A stretch of DNA of 64,000 bases, from positions 1-64,000 of the forward strand of contig JAUYCC010000071.1 in NCBI GenBank assembly GCA_030692365.1. The letters run 5' to 3'. The notes beneath the pieces were generated by a model that was not told where the DNA came from, ran no database searches, and was given only the letters and a program-made list of their open reading frames with translations. Both the position numbers and the translations under genes were made by a program. This DNA comes from Pelolinea sp. GTDB lineage: Bacteria > Chloroflexota > Anaerolineae > Anaerolineales > Anaerolineaceae. How positions within the stretch are numbered: position 1 is the stretch's first letter; every line of letters begins with the position of its first letter. Shown in pieces: positions 8,922 to 17,804 of the stretch.

Positions 8922-11504
8922 ATGTTCAATAAAACAAATTTCCTTATTAAAAAGAATTATTTTTTTATAATCATTCTGTTGCAATCTCTTTTATCATTCC
9001 TCTGGTTATTACTGATCCCCAAAGAACCCGGCAACGCGCTCATTCTGGGCTATTCCCTTCGTCGGCTGGCGCTGTTAATCCCTTTGTCACTGCCGCTCAT
9101 CGGCGCGCTGTTGATTCAATGGGGATTGAACAAATACGCAAACTGGCGTGCCTGGCTGGTTGATGAGGATAAGAAACCTAAAACCGCGGCGCTCCTGGCG
9201 GGTGGTGGATTCCTGATTGCGGCGGTTGTGTGGAGTTTTGCTTTCCTCTTCCATTTCATGTGCTTTTTTCCGGATTTGGGCGCTTATATCCGCCTGCTGC
9301 CCTTACTCGTATGCTATTTGCTGCTCGGGATTGAAGCCATCCTGTTTGTACCCCTGGCGCTTTACCCAATCAAGCGTGAACGCCGAACTAAAAAACATGC
9401 CTTCCCGCTGGCAGCTTTCCTTGTTACGTTTATTGTCCTCATTGCGGGGCTTCTTGTGGTGGCGATCACCGGCTGGGGCATCGACCCTGAGCGCGTGTCG
9501 ATCATCTCGCTCGGCGCGCCGCTGCTGGAGGGGCAAGTGTGGTATATCGCCGGATTGCTGACGCTGCTGATGGCGGCTGCCTTTGCCTGGGCTTGCATCC
9601 CTAAAAAATCACGCCCGGGCTTGCGCGGGAAGGCAGACCTGGTTGTCGCGCTGGTTTTATGGCTGATTGCTGTAGTACTGTGGATGAGTCTACCGCTGCC
9701 CAAGAATAATTATTTCGCGCCGCCGGTTCAAGCGCCTAATTTTGAAAAATACCCGTTTTCTGACGCAGAACAATATGACCTGAGCTCTCTGTATGTGTAT
9801 TACGGTTCGCTGAAGGATTTCGTGGTTTCCAAACCGCTGTACGTCTCGCTGTTGGCGCTGCTGCACACTTTGGTGGGACTGAGTTATGACCGCATTATCC
9901 TGCTGCAGACGCTTCTTGTGGCGCTGTTCCCGGCAGTGCTATATTTAATTGGTAAAGAACTGCACAGCCGCCTGGGGGGTATTGCCATTGCCCTGTTTGC
10001 CATCATGCGCGAAGTCGCAGCTATTCAGGCTACCAGCATGGCAGATGTTTCGAGCACCAAATTACTTCTTTCGGATATGCCCGCTGCGCTGCTAGCCAGC
10101 GTGCTGGCTCTGGCGCTCATCCACTGGTTTAAGGCAGGCGGGAAAAAGGTTAGTGGTCATGAATTCATCATCGGCGGTTTGATTGGGGCGTTCATACTCA
10201 CCCGTATCCAGACCATGGTGCTGGTGCCATTCGTTCTGGTGTTGGTAGTGATCCGTTATTTCCGCAGCTTCAAGTCCATTCTGCTCTCGGCTCTCGTCCT
10301 GCTGCTGGCAGTTGGGTTGGTGGTCACCCCTGTATTACTGCGCAACCATGCCATCACGGGCGTTTACTGGGTAGATAATCCGTCATCCTCATCTGGCCTT
10401 TCAAGAATAATGACAAAGGGTTTGGAGGTTGAAGAGGATATTTCTGATATGTTCTCACCCGAAGACCCTCTCCAAAAGAATAAAGCTGTCATTGGGAGCT
10501 TGTTAAAGAATAATCTCATCGAGTTGATTGGTTTTACAGCTGACAACTTCATGAGGAATGAAACCTCAACTTTCCTGACGCTTCCAATTCGTCTTGGCAA
10601 CCGTACTCCCTTTCTGGATTACCTGACGATCAACAAACCGTTCTGGGTTGAAGTTTATTCTCAGCCAAATCTGTTAAATATTATGGTTTTCTTAATCAAT
10701 TCAGCGCTGATTGCTTTAGGTTTCGCTGTAGTTTTTCGCAGGAATCCTTGGGCTGTACTCGCAGTAATCGGATTTCATTTCATCTATAGCTTAAGTTCCG
10801 CGGTGGTACGCCTTTCAGGCTGGCGTTTTATTCTGCCGGTGGATTGGGTGCTGTATGCGTTCTATGCCTTGGGGTTGGCTGAAGGGTTGACATGGATTTA
10901 CAGGAAAGTGGCAGGGTGGAACCTTACTCCGCAAGCGACCTGGCTAGCGGATTACCCGGCTGATAAGCAAAAGAATTCCCGCGGATGGGCCGCCTACGCA
11001 ATGTACGGGGTGCTGTTCATCTTTATTGGCGCTGCGATTCCGCTTCGGGAAAATTTACTTCCACCTCTGACCCCGGAATACACAAAATCCGAGGTTTGCC
11101 AAACGATCGAAGCCAAAATTATGGAATCCGAATACGCGCTACTGGCGGAAGGCTTTTCAGAATTCTGTATATCTGATAATACACGGGCGCTTTATGGATT
11201 TGGAATTTATCCACGTTACTTTAAATCCGGCGAAGGGTTTTACAATCGCAGTTACGACCCCTGGTTCGGCAAACAACCTTACGCGCGGCTGGTTTTCCGA
11301 ATGATCGGAAGCAGGAATGGAAAAATTTATATCAAGACGGAAAATGAAGCACTGCACTTTCCAAATGGAACACTGGTTTACGCGGTAGGCAGAGACAAGA
11401 CCAAATTTGAAGCGCAGGTGGTGTTAGTTGAAGGACAACAGACTGAATTGCTGATCTCATCGGCCATCCTGTCAGGTGAAGAGAAATTCAAAACTGGGAA
11501 TTAA
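8922..11504 (+). CDS. Large GT39-like membrane protein (860 aa)
   Basis: A polytopic protein with roughly 14 or more hydrophobic spans. A soluble loop (FSDAEQYDLSSLYVYYG) followed by SKPLYVSLLALLHTLVG resembles the first extracytoplasmic loop of GT39-type enzymes; an ExxD-like acidic stretch and a C-terminal extracytoplasmic domain follow. The first about 30 codons are AT-rich like the island to the left, and composition then changes abruptly to GC-rich near 9010-9030. No good ribosome-binding site precedes the ATG at 8922. The next gene begins 24 bases after the stop, so the two are probably co-transcribed. The family call is moderate and the substrate unknown. Confidence 0.6.
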   Translation: MFNKTNFLIKKNYFFIIILLQSLLSFLWLLLIPKEPGNALILGYSLRRLALLIPLSLPLIGALLIQWGLNKYANWRAWLVDEDKKPKTAALLAGGGFLIAAVVWSFAFLFHFMCFFPDLGAYIRLLPLLVCYLLLGIEAILFVPLALYPIKRERRTKKHAFPLAAFLVTFIVLIAGLLVVAITGWGIDPERVSIISLGAPLLEGQVWYIAGLLTLLMAAAFAWACIPKKSRPGLRGKADLVVALVLWLIAVVLWMSLPLPKNNYFAPPVQAPNFEKYPFSDAEQYDLSSLYVYYGSLKDFVVSKPLYVSLLALLHTLVGLSYDRIILLQTLLVALFPAVLYLIGKELHSRLGGIAIALFAIMREVAAIQATSMADVSSTKLLLSDMPAALLASVLALALIHWFKAGGKKVSGHEFIIGGLIGAFILTRIQTMVLVPFVLVLVVIRYFRSFKSILLSALVLLLAVGLVVTPVLLRNHAITGVYWVDNPSSSSGLSRIMTKGLEVEEDISDMFSPEDPLQKNKAVIGSLLKNNLIELIGFTADNFMRNETSTFLTLPIRLGNRTPFLDYLTINKPFWVEVYSQPNLLNIMVFLINSALIALGFAVVFRRNPWAVLAVIGFHFIYSLSSAVVRLSGWRFILPVDWVLYAFYALGLAEGLTWIYRKVAGWNLTPQATWLADYPADKQKNSRGWAAYAMYGVLFIFIGAAIPLRENLLPPLTPEYTKSEVCQTIEAKIMESEYALLAEGFSEFCISDNTRALYGFGIYPRYFKSGEGFYNRSYDPWFGKQPYARLVFRMIGSRNGKIYIKTENEALHFPNGTLVYAVGRDKTKFEAQVVLVEGQQTELLISSAILSGEEKFKTGN

Positions 11505-11528
11505 ATCATAAAGGTAATTTACGAGGTA

Positions 11529-13397
11529 ATGAGTAGGATGAAGAAAATACTCTCAAAAATTGCCAGGCAACCTTTAATTTACTGGTTGCTGTTGGGAATA
11601 GTCACTATCAATTTCTTGGCTTTAGCCTTTACCTCTGCTCATCGTCTACCCTCTCGAGTAGATGAAGGTTCCTTTCTCATAAAAGGGTATTACTACATCA
11701 CGGGCAGATACACACCCTTTCAGGATTACGGTCCCTGGACCAATAATATGCCCTTGGCATATTACATCCCCGGCCTGGCGCAAGCTCTGTTCGGTCCCGG
11801 ACTGAAAACCGGGCGTTACTTCGCAATTTTTCTTACCTGTCTAAACCTGGCAGGCATCTGGATATTACTTAACCGGCTGAAGGGCAAATGGTGGGCATTA
11901 TTGGGCGTGTTGGTTCTCGCGATCAATCCCGCGGTGGTCAGGATTTACGTCCAGGCACTTTCACAAGGTGTTGTGGCCTGCCTGCTCACCTGGGCGCTGG
12001 TTTTCCTCATTGGTGAGAAGCGCAGACCATGGCAAATCGTGGCAGGCGCGTTTTTATGCGCGCTGACCACTCTGACCCGCCAGAACATGGTTTTTCTAAT
12101 GCCATTCGCAGTGGTCTACGCGTTTTGGCTACACGGCAAAAAAGCGGGCTGGCTGGCGCTTGCTTTTACAGCAATCCCGTTCATCCTTGTGCATCTGATT
12201 TTCTATCCCCAAATTCTGAACCTGTGGTTTTCCTGGCTGCCCGGTTTTATTAGACACGCGCTTGATATTGTGGTTGTGGCAGGTGGGGGAAAGCAGGTGT
12301 GGTCGCCAGGTGCTGACGCGCTGACGCGGGTTTCCTCTTTCTTCATGGCGTTCCGCTATCACTTTGTTGTGCTTTTCGGGGTATTTCTTGCAATAGTAAT
12401 GCTGCCTGTAAAAAACTGGTGGAAGGATGACCGCGAACAAAAAACTGCCTTTCTCCTGATTATTTTATTCACCATTTTCTTCGGGCTGCATGCTTGGGCG
12501 TCTCTGGCCAAGAATTATTGTGTATTTTGTTTTCCGAGTTATATCGCATTTTTCCTGCCCATTGGTTTGCTTATCAGCGTACTGGCTTTCAGCAATCTGG
12601 TAGAAAAGCACCCGCGTATCTCCGCGTTTCTGGTGGTTTTATTTGTATTGCTAATAATTCCTGGGTTGTTCACGGGCAGCCTGGAGACGGTCGGGCGCTG
12701 GATTATGGCGCTGTCATTTCCGAGGGTCAATGGCGGGCAGCTTTTGGCTGGAAGCGTGCCATTGTGGAGCATCTTCGGCAACAGATTTGGTCTGGAGTTT
12801 GACCAATTGCTGCCCCTCATCCCGCCGGCTTTCGGATTGCTGACAGCGGTTGCTTTTTCATTGACAATGGCTGTCATTCATAAAGTCTTTAAATTAAAAG
12901 CCCATTTCGGATTCAGCGTTACACTGGCAGTAGATCTTTTAGTGGCGGGTGTTGCGCTAACCCCTACATTATTATTGGGGAATGACCCGATTGAAAATAC
13001 CTGCGGCGGGGATGTCATCAGTGCCTATGAACAGGTGGGCAGCGAACTGCATGCGCGCATCCCGGAAGGCAGCAGCCTCTATTGGGCAGCCGGGAGTGTG
13101 GTAACGCCGCTGATTTACATAACCGATTTAGGCATCCACCCACCCCAATTAAACGGCATCTACTCTTATCGCCGGGGGGGTGAAAGAGACTTGCTCGAAA
13201 AAGTGGGATATTTTAACGAGGAATCCGTATTGGATTGGCGCAGTAGCGATGAATTTATCATCAACTCTAACAAGAATATGGTGGGGGGATGGTTGACTAT
13301 CCTGAACCCGGATGAGTTCGACGAATATCAACACACCAGCCCGCTTGACCCCTGTGAGCCGACATCTTATCTGCGCATTTTCAAGCGCAAAAATTGA
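11529..13397 (+). CDS. GT39-like membrane glycosyltransferase (622 aa)
   Basis: A polytopic protein with an N-terminal span followed by an acidic loop (RLPSRVDEGSFLIKGYYY) and a YYIPGLAQALFGPG stretch, as in dolichyl/polyprenyl-phosphate-mannose-type (GT39, GT-C) enzymes. About 11 further hydrophobic segments follow, then a C-terminal extracytoplasmic domain of about 130 residues. GAGG lies just ahead of the ATG. It probably forms a transcription unit with the preceding GT39-like gene. It ends directly against the convergent methyltransferase gene, with no spacer. Likely role: transfer of a lipid-linked sugar outside the membrane; the acceptor is unknown. Confidence 0.65.
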   Translation: MSRMKKILSKIARQPLIYWLLLGIVTINFLALAFTSAHRLPSRVDEGSFLIKGYYYITGRYTPFQDYGPWTNNMPLAYYIPGLAQALFGPGLKTGRYFAIFLTCLNLAGIWILLNRLKGKWWALLGVLVLAINPAVVRIYVQALSQGVVACLLTWALVFLIGEKRRPWQIVAGAFLCALTTLTRQNMVFLMPFAVVYAFWLHGKKAGWLALAFTAIPFILVHLIFYPQILNLWFSWLPGFIRHALDIVVVAGGGKQVWSPGADALTRVSSFFMAFRYHFVVLFGVFLAIVMLPVKNWWKDDREQKTAFLLIILFTIFFGLHAWASLAKNYCVFCFPSYIAFFLPIGLLISVLAFSNLVEKHPRISAFLVVLFVLLIIPGLFTGSLETVGRWIMALSFPRVNGGQLLAGSVPLWSIFGNRFGLEFDQLLPLIPPAFGLLTAVAFSLTMAVIHKVFKLKAHFGFSVTLAVDLLVAGVALTPTLLLGNDPIENTCGGDVISAYEQVGSELHARIPEGSSLYWAAGSVVTPLIYITDLGIHPPQLNGIYSYRRGGERDLLEKVGYFNEESVLDWRSSDEFIINSNKNMVGGWLTILNPDEFDEYQHTSPLDPCEPTSYLRIFKRKN

Positions 13398-14105
13398 TCA
13401 GGCTGATCCCAACCAGCGGTTTTCCGACTGCAAGCACACCACAGCATTGAGGTGGTATGATGGCAAAAACGGGAATGGGATATAGCGCCTTTGGGTGATC
13501 GGAAAAACTTCCCGGATAACCCGGATGATTTCAGGATACTGATTGACATGTTCGTAGCGGATGATGGCATCGTAATTAAAACCGAATTTTTTCTCCATGT
13601 ACCTTTTACTGGTCAGTGCCCGCCCTAGTTTGTACAAGAAGCCACCTTCCGATGGCAAAGCGACCAATAACTTGCCATCCTTTTTCAATACGCGCTTAAT
13701 CTCAAGCAGATTGCTCTTTAATTCATTCAGGTGCTCAAAAATATATATTGAGAGGATGCAATCGATGGAATGATCCTCAAAGGGCATACAAAATGCATCC
13801 CCGTTTATCGCCATGGCTGCTGATTCGCGTTTTTTGAATGCTTCAATGAAATCATATCGAATCTCCAGCCCGATATAATTTTGGTATGTATGCCCGCTGT
13901 AGATCACATGGTGACCTTGACCGCAGCCAATTTCCAGGACATGCTTGGTCTGCTGCGATATGGACCATTTGCCCAAAACGCGATGTCCCTGAATCTGAAA
14001 CCATCCAGCCAACCCTTTGTATAGGTAATTAAAAAGCTCTTCTTGGGCATATTGCCATACTTCCAGGTCGTGTGCTGTGGGTTGAATGTTCCTCTCTTTT
14101 TTCAT
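13398..14105 (-). CDS. Class I SAM-dependent methyltransferase
   Basis: A 235-residue protein with a Rossmann-like methyltransferase fold: motif I is VLEIGCGQGHHVIYS, GLEIRYDFIEAF follows with the acidic residue, and IDCILSIYIFEHLNE and VLKKDGKLLVALPSEGG give motifs II-III of the Methyltransf_11 type. It is the last gene of the six-gene minus-strand operon, with its start overlapping the stop of the previous methyltransferase by 4 bases. The target is presumably a glycan or glycolipid intermediate, judged only from the neighbours. Confidence 0.8.
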   Translation of the reverse strand: MKKERNIQPTAHDLEVWQYAQEELFNYLYKGLAGWFQIQGHRVLGKWSISQQTKHVLEIGCGQGHHVIYSGHTYQNYIGLEIRYDFIEAFKKRESAAMAINGDAFCMPFEDHSIDCILSIYIFEHLNELKSNLLEIKRVLKKDGKLLVALPSEGGFLYKLGRALTSKRYMEKKFGFNYDAIIRYEHVNQYPEIIRVIREVFPITQRRYIPFPFLPSYHLNAVVCLQSENRWLGSA

Positions 14106-14872
14106 GGTATTGATGCGTTTTCAGGTTTTTTCCCCCAAACCATGCTTCGGTAATGCGGGTCGTCAGAAATGATTGCAATGTCTTTTTCCTTAAACCAGTC
14201 CAGCAGGTTTTGATGCAGGAGAATGGTCAAATGAGGGGGTGCGATATCGGTAAGAATGACCTCCCGCACCTGCTGCCAGGAAGAATTCTTTAGACTGATC
14301 TTAGTTTCACTGGGAGCCAAGCCAAAAAAAGGTACCAGCAGATCAGCCAAAATCTGCTGACCTTGACCACTAAGCATTTGGGCAAAGCCTCGCGCTGTAT
14401 TCAGGATGATCCTACTAACACCTTTGATCTCCGGTGAAAATATACCAATGTAACCGCCCGGTTTACAAACCCGCACCATCTCCAAAAATGCCTTGTGAGG
14501 TGACTCCGTGTAGCCTATTGCGCCATGAGCAAAAACAAGATCGAACATATCATCATCAAATTGCAGGTCGCAAGCATCCATTAACAGAAAGGTATCTTGT
14601 GTTTCAGATGTCAATTTGGTGAGGAATGCGATGGATTGTTGTGACACATCGATACCTGTAAATTGAACAATAAATCTTTGGCCGTTCCTTAGATAATACC
14701 GATGTACGCCATCCCCGCATCCGACATCCAGTACTTTTTGGTTACTTTGGAATTGTTCGATAACAGGAGAGAAAAAAAGAGCCGCTTGCAGCAGTTTTGC
14801 TTGCGGATATTCCCGGCATGCGAAACTGGTCCAATGGGTGTTGTAATAATCCGATGTTTCCTTTGTACTCAT
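14102..14872 (-). CDS. Class I SAM-dependent methyltransferase
   Basis: A 256-residue protein with motif I VLDVGCGDGVHRYYL, GIDVSQQSIAF, FDLVFAHGAIGYTESP and VCKPGGYIGIFSPE, a textbook Methyltransf_11/25 layout. It overlaps both neighbours by 4 bases (ATGA), so the three methyltransferases are translationally coupled. The C-terminal about 90 residues are not recognised and may set substrate choice. Role inferred as sugar or lipid methylation. Confidence 0.8.
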   Translation of the reverse strand: MSTKETSDYYNTHWTSFACREYPQAKLLQAALFFSPVIEQFQSNQKVLDVGCGDGVHRYYLRNGQRFIVQFTGIDVSQQSIAFLTKLTSETQDTFLLMDACDLQFDDDMFDLVFAHGAIGYTESPHKAFLEMVRVCKPGGYIGIFSPEIKGVSRIILNTARGFAQMLSGQGQQILADLLVPFFGLAPSETKISLKNSSWQQVREVILTDIAPPHLTILLHQNLLDWFKEKDIAIISDDPHYRSMVWGKKPENASIP

Positions 14873-15630
14873 GGCCGTATATAACTAATAGTCATCCCAC
14901 CACCAAATTTTTTTAGGGGTGTTTTTTCGATACAGGTACCCACTACTTTTAATATATTATATACAATTCCTTTTACACCGGCAGGAAAAAATCCCCAAAA
15001 GATACACTGCTCTTCATTAAACCCATGTTCAATCATGATTTGTCCAAGGCTTTTTCTGGAATAGTATTTATCCGATGAACAATGAATCCCTACACGGAAT
15101 GGTTTTCTTAGACCATGATACCAGGGACTAAGCCCGTTGGAGGAAATGACAACAATTTTTCCGCCATCATTTAACATGAGCTTACAATTTTCCATTAAAT
15201 TGTCAATATTAATCACATGTTCAATCAGGCCAAAGAAATACAGGACGTCAACTTTAAAAGGTGATTTTTCTAATGGTTTGGATAAATCAATTTGTTCAAG
15301 TTGTATATTCTTTAGATGTTTTACTTTTTTCCCTAGTACATCTAACATCCCTTTGCTGCCATCTACACAAATCAATTTCTTAACCAAAGGTGCTATTTCG
15401 GTGACATAGGGTCCGGTTCCAACACCAAGCTCTGCGCATGTTTTGCCTTTTGCGAGTTCGGCAATCTTGAAGAAGGTCCCTAACCGGATTTTATGAAATT
15501 CTCTGACACTTTCAGTATCACCAAAACGTTCATCCCATGATTCTGCATAAAGATCATAAAAATCAAACACATCCTTAGATGAATTCGATGGTTTAGTGCT
15601 GAACCTTTTCTCGTCCATATAAATCTCCAT
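14869..15630 (-). CDS. Class I SAM-dependent methyltransferase
   Basis: A 253-residue protein: CAELGVGTGPYVTEIAP is motif I, LICVDGSKGMLDVL follows, then VLYFFGLIEHVINIDNLMENC and LNDGGKIVVISSNGLSPW. The N-terminal FYDLYAESWDERFGDT is typical of ubiquinone-type or small-molecule methyltransferases. It begins 18 bases after the DegT gene and overlaps the next methyltransferase by 4 bases. The start at MEIYMDEKRF is accepted; MDEKRF four codons later is an alternative. Confidence 0.8.
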   Translation of the reverse strand: MEIYMDEKRFSTKPSNSSKDVFDFYDLYAESWDERFGDTESVREFHKIRLGTFFKIAELAKGKTCAELGVGTGPYVTEIAPLVKKLICVDGSKGMLDVLGKKVKHLKNIQLEQIDLSKPLEKSPFKVDVLYFFGLIEHVINIDNLMENCKLMLNDGGKIVVISSNGLSPWYHGLRKPFRVGIHCSSDKYYSRKSLGQIMIEHGFNEEQCIFWGFFPAGVKGIVYNILKVVGTCIEKTPLKKFGGGMTISYIRP

Positions 15631-15648
15631 AAAAAGAATTGGACAATA

Positions 15649-16854
15649 TTATATATGGGAAATAGTCTCAATTATTTTAAATAAATCCTTTTGGTTCAGA
15701 CCCGGATGAATGGGCAAATTAATAAGCGATTGGCTGCATAATAAACTATTAGGGTATTGGTTATTTGAGGAATACTTTTGATAGGCGGGTAGGTGGGGCA
15801 TGCTGTATTCAATCAGTTGGCCTAACTGTACCCCATGCTGTGCCGCAAGTTTCATAACCTCGTTTCGGTTTGGGACACGGATAACAAAGTGGGAATAAGT
15901 AGCTCCTTCTACATTGGGAGGCATTACCCAGGTATCCGGTACTTTTAATTGGTCAAAATACATTGCGGCAATTTCCCGCCGTCTGGATTTAATGGTGTTG
16001 TATTTTCCCATCTGTTCCAACCCCACACGAGCTTCAACCGGGGACAGGCGTTTGAGGTAATCCGGTGGGAAATGGATTTTTTCGTCCAGATGGTAGGCAT
16101 CGGTTAACTGCCTGAGAAGTCCGGTATTGTTCTGTAGCCAGTAAGTGAATCCATAAATTAGATCGTTAAAAGCGATCGTCGCTACTGGCAGATAAAATAA
16201 TCTGAATAATTTTTCAGACCAGGATTTTTCCGAATAGCTTCGTTCCCGAAGCGCTAATAATTTGGCGGCAATCTCATCGTCATTGGTGGTGAACATCCCG
16301 CCAAAGATGGAGGTGATCTGTTTGCTGATGTTCAATCCAAACAAGGCGCCATCGCCGGCGTTAACTACTGATTTACCTTGCCATTCAGCTTCAAATGAGT
16401 GAGCGCAATCCTGGATAATGTAAATACGCTGTCCGAAACGGTTTTCAGCTTCATGTACAATCTGATTGACAGCGTCCACATCCATCGGATAGCCAAACAG
16501 GTGGGTGGGAAGTACCGCGCGTGTCTTTGCGGTGATGGCTTTACGGAACGCGTCCAGATCCATGTTGTAATCGTGAAGATTTATGTCGACAAAAACCGGA
16601 ATGTTTCCGCTAAGCACCGTCGCGTGGCCAACCACTGAACAGGTGTAGGCTGGCTGGACAATTTCCGCACCTTCAATGCCCATTGCTTTAAAGAAAGCCC
16701 AAAGGGCGCTGCGGCCGTAGGGGAAAGCAACAGCGTGACGGGTTGAAAACGTCGCCGCGAAAGCTGACTCGAATTTTTGCACCGCATCATTTACTGGCCG
16801 GAAAAGCGCAGCAATTTCCTCAAAACCAATAAACGGTTTTAACCTCGGGATCAT
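15649..16854 (-). CDS. DegT/DnrJ/EryC1/StrS-family PLP aminotransferase
   Basis: A 401-residue protein of the sugar aminotransferase family (fold type I). It shows AFPYGRSALWAFFKAMG near 45, the PAYTCSVVGHATVLSGNIPVFVDI block, QDCAHSFEAEWQGK (PLP-binding Asp and the following conserved residues near 149), and GLNISKQITSIFGGMFTT with the likely Schiff-base lysine at about 178. Family members aminate keto-sugars bound to nucleotides. The start codon overlaps the deacetylase stop by 4 bases. Together with the adjacent deacetylase and methyltransferases it suggests an amino-sugar-containing product. Confidence 0.85.
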   Translation of the reverse strand: MIPRLKPFIGFEEIAALFRPVNDAVQKFESAFAATFSTRHAVAFPYGRSALWAFFKAMGIEGAEIVQPAYTCSVVGHATVLSGNIPVFVDINLHDYNMDLDAFRKAITAKTRAVLPTHLFGYPMDVDAVNQIVHEAENRFGQRIYIIQDCAHSFEAEWQGKSVVNAGDGALFGLNISKQITSIFGGMFTTNDDEIAAKLLALRERSYSEKSWSEKLFRLFYLPVATIAFNDLIYGFTYWLQNNTGLLRQLTDAYHLDEKIHFPPDYLKRLSPVEARVGLEQMGKYNTIKSRRREIAAMYFDQLKVPDTWVMPPNVEGATYSHFVIRVPNRNEVMKLAAQHGVQLGQLIEYSMPHLPAYQKYSSNNQYPNSLLCSQSLINLPIHPGLNQKDLFKIIETISHI

Positions 16855-17804
16855 TTTTCACCCTGCAAAATTTTGGACCATTCGCCCAGGGTTATAAACT
16901 CATAATCGGCAACCATCAGGTCCATCATCTTTTTAAAGACTTCCAGTTTCTTTTTTAAAGGCGTACCCAACGCCTGCGGGACGTATGCGCCTCGATGAGT
17001 TGAGGGCATCTGGTTTTCCAGTTCGGGCAGACTGTAATCCACAAAGTCTGATAGATGCATCTGAAAGTGGACAGGCAATCCGGATCGTTTGATATTCTTG
17101 TAGAGCGCCTGATAGAAACTGTTACTGGTAAAGAGCAGCAACGTGGCAAAGAACGGAATACGTAGGATTGGGGTAACTGAAACCGGAAATTCAATGATGC
17201 CGCCGTCCCCTTTTTGGGCAAGGGAGAATTGGCTGGTGTGGTATGGCGTTATTGGCGCTGCCATGTAGCGCCACATGCCCATGGTAGTACGGTTGGGTTT
17301 TGTCTGGCCAGACATGCTGGCCCAATGCGCGAATTTCATCAGGGGCATCAGTGAGGTTGGAAAAACTGAGGAATCATATGTATATCCCAATCGTTGGAGA
17401 ATAGGCAGCGTGTTGTCGTCAATATTCCATCCGGGTGAGCGGAAGCCGACCGGGCGTACCCCGGTTACTTTTTCGCAGATGTCCCCCATGGCTGCAATCT
17501 CCTTGCCTTTTTCTTCAGGATTCAACCAGCGGAATCCTTGCGGGTGGGTCATTGAATGGTTGGCTGGTTCATGCTCATCTAGAATAATGGAGCGGATTGC
17601 TGAATGGTTGGGCTGATGTAAAAAATCATTACCCACCATAAAAAGCGTGGTTTTCATGCGGTATCCTTCAAAAAACCGCTGGATGGTTTCAAGCCCGGTC
17701 CGAAATTCAATAAATGTGTATCCACCAGGCCGCTTCAGCCCCTGGCTTTTGTAGATGGAAGACAGGCTGTCCACATCAATAGTGACAGATGCCAAATTTT
17801 TCAT
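16851..17804 (-). CDS. Polysaccharide deacetylase (NodB homology)
   Basis: A 317-residue protein with the full NodB motif set: VTIDVDSL (catalytic Asp pair, near residue 10), EPANHSMTHPQGF (metal-binding H-x3-H, near 83), and FRSPGWNIDD (R-x-P motif, near 122). It has no signal peptide, so it probably acts in the cytoplasm on a lipid- or nucleotide-linked sugar. Its ATG shares one base with the upstream stop (TAATG) and its stop overlaps the DegT start. Deacetylation followed by an aminotransferase and methyltransferases fits modification of an amino sugar; this is inference. Confidence 0.85.
   Translation of the reverse strand: MKNLASVTIDVDSLSSIYKSQGLKRPGGYTFIEFRTGLETIQRFFEGYRMKTTLFMVGNDFLHQPNHSAIRSIILDEHEPANHSMTHPQGFRWLNPEEKGKEIAAMGDICEKVTGVRPVGFRSPGWNIDDNTLPILQRLGYTYDSSVFPTSLMPLMKFAHWASMSGQTKPNRTTMGMWRYMAAPITPYHTSQFSLAQKGDGGIIEFPVSVTPILRIPFFATLLLFTSNSFYQALYKNIKRSGLPVHFQMHLSDFVDYSLPELENQMPSTHRGAYVPQALGTPLKKKLEVFKKMMDLMVADYEFITLGEWSKILQGEK

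Noticed and set aside
9217-9703. Overlapping ORFs on both strands inside the 860-aa membrane protein gene
   Set aside because: GC-rich shadow frames (Cys/Ser/Arg-rich proteins); the membrane protein frame is continuous.
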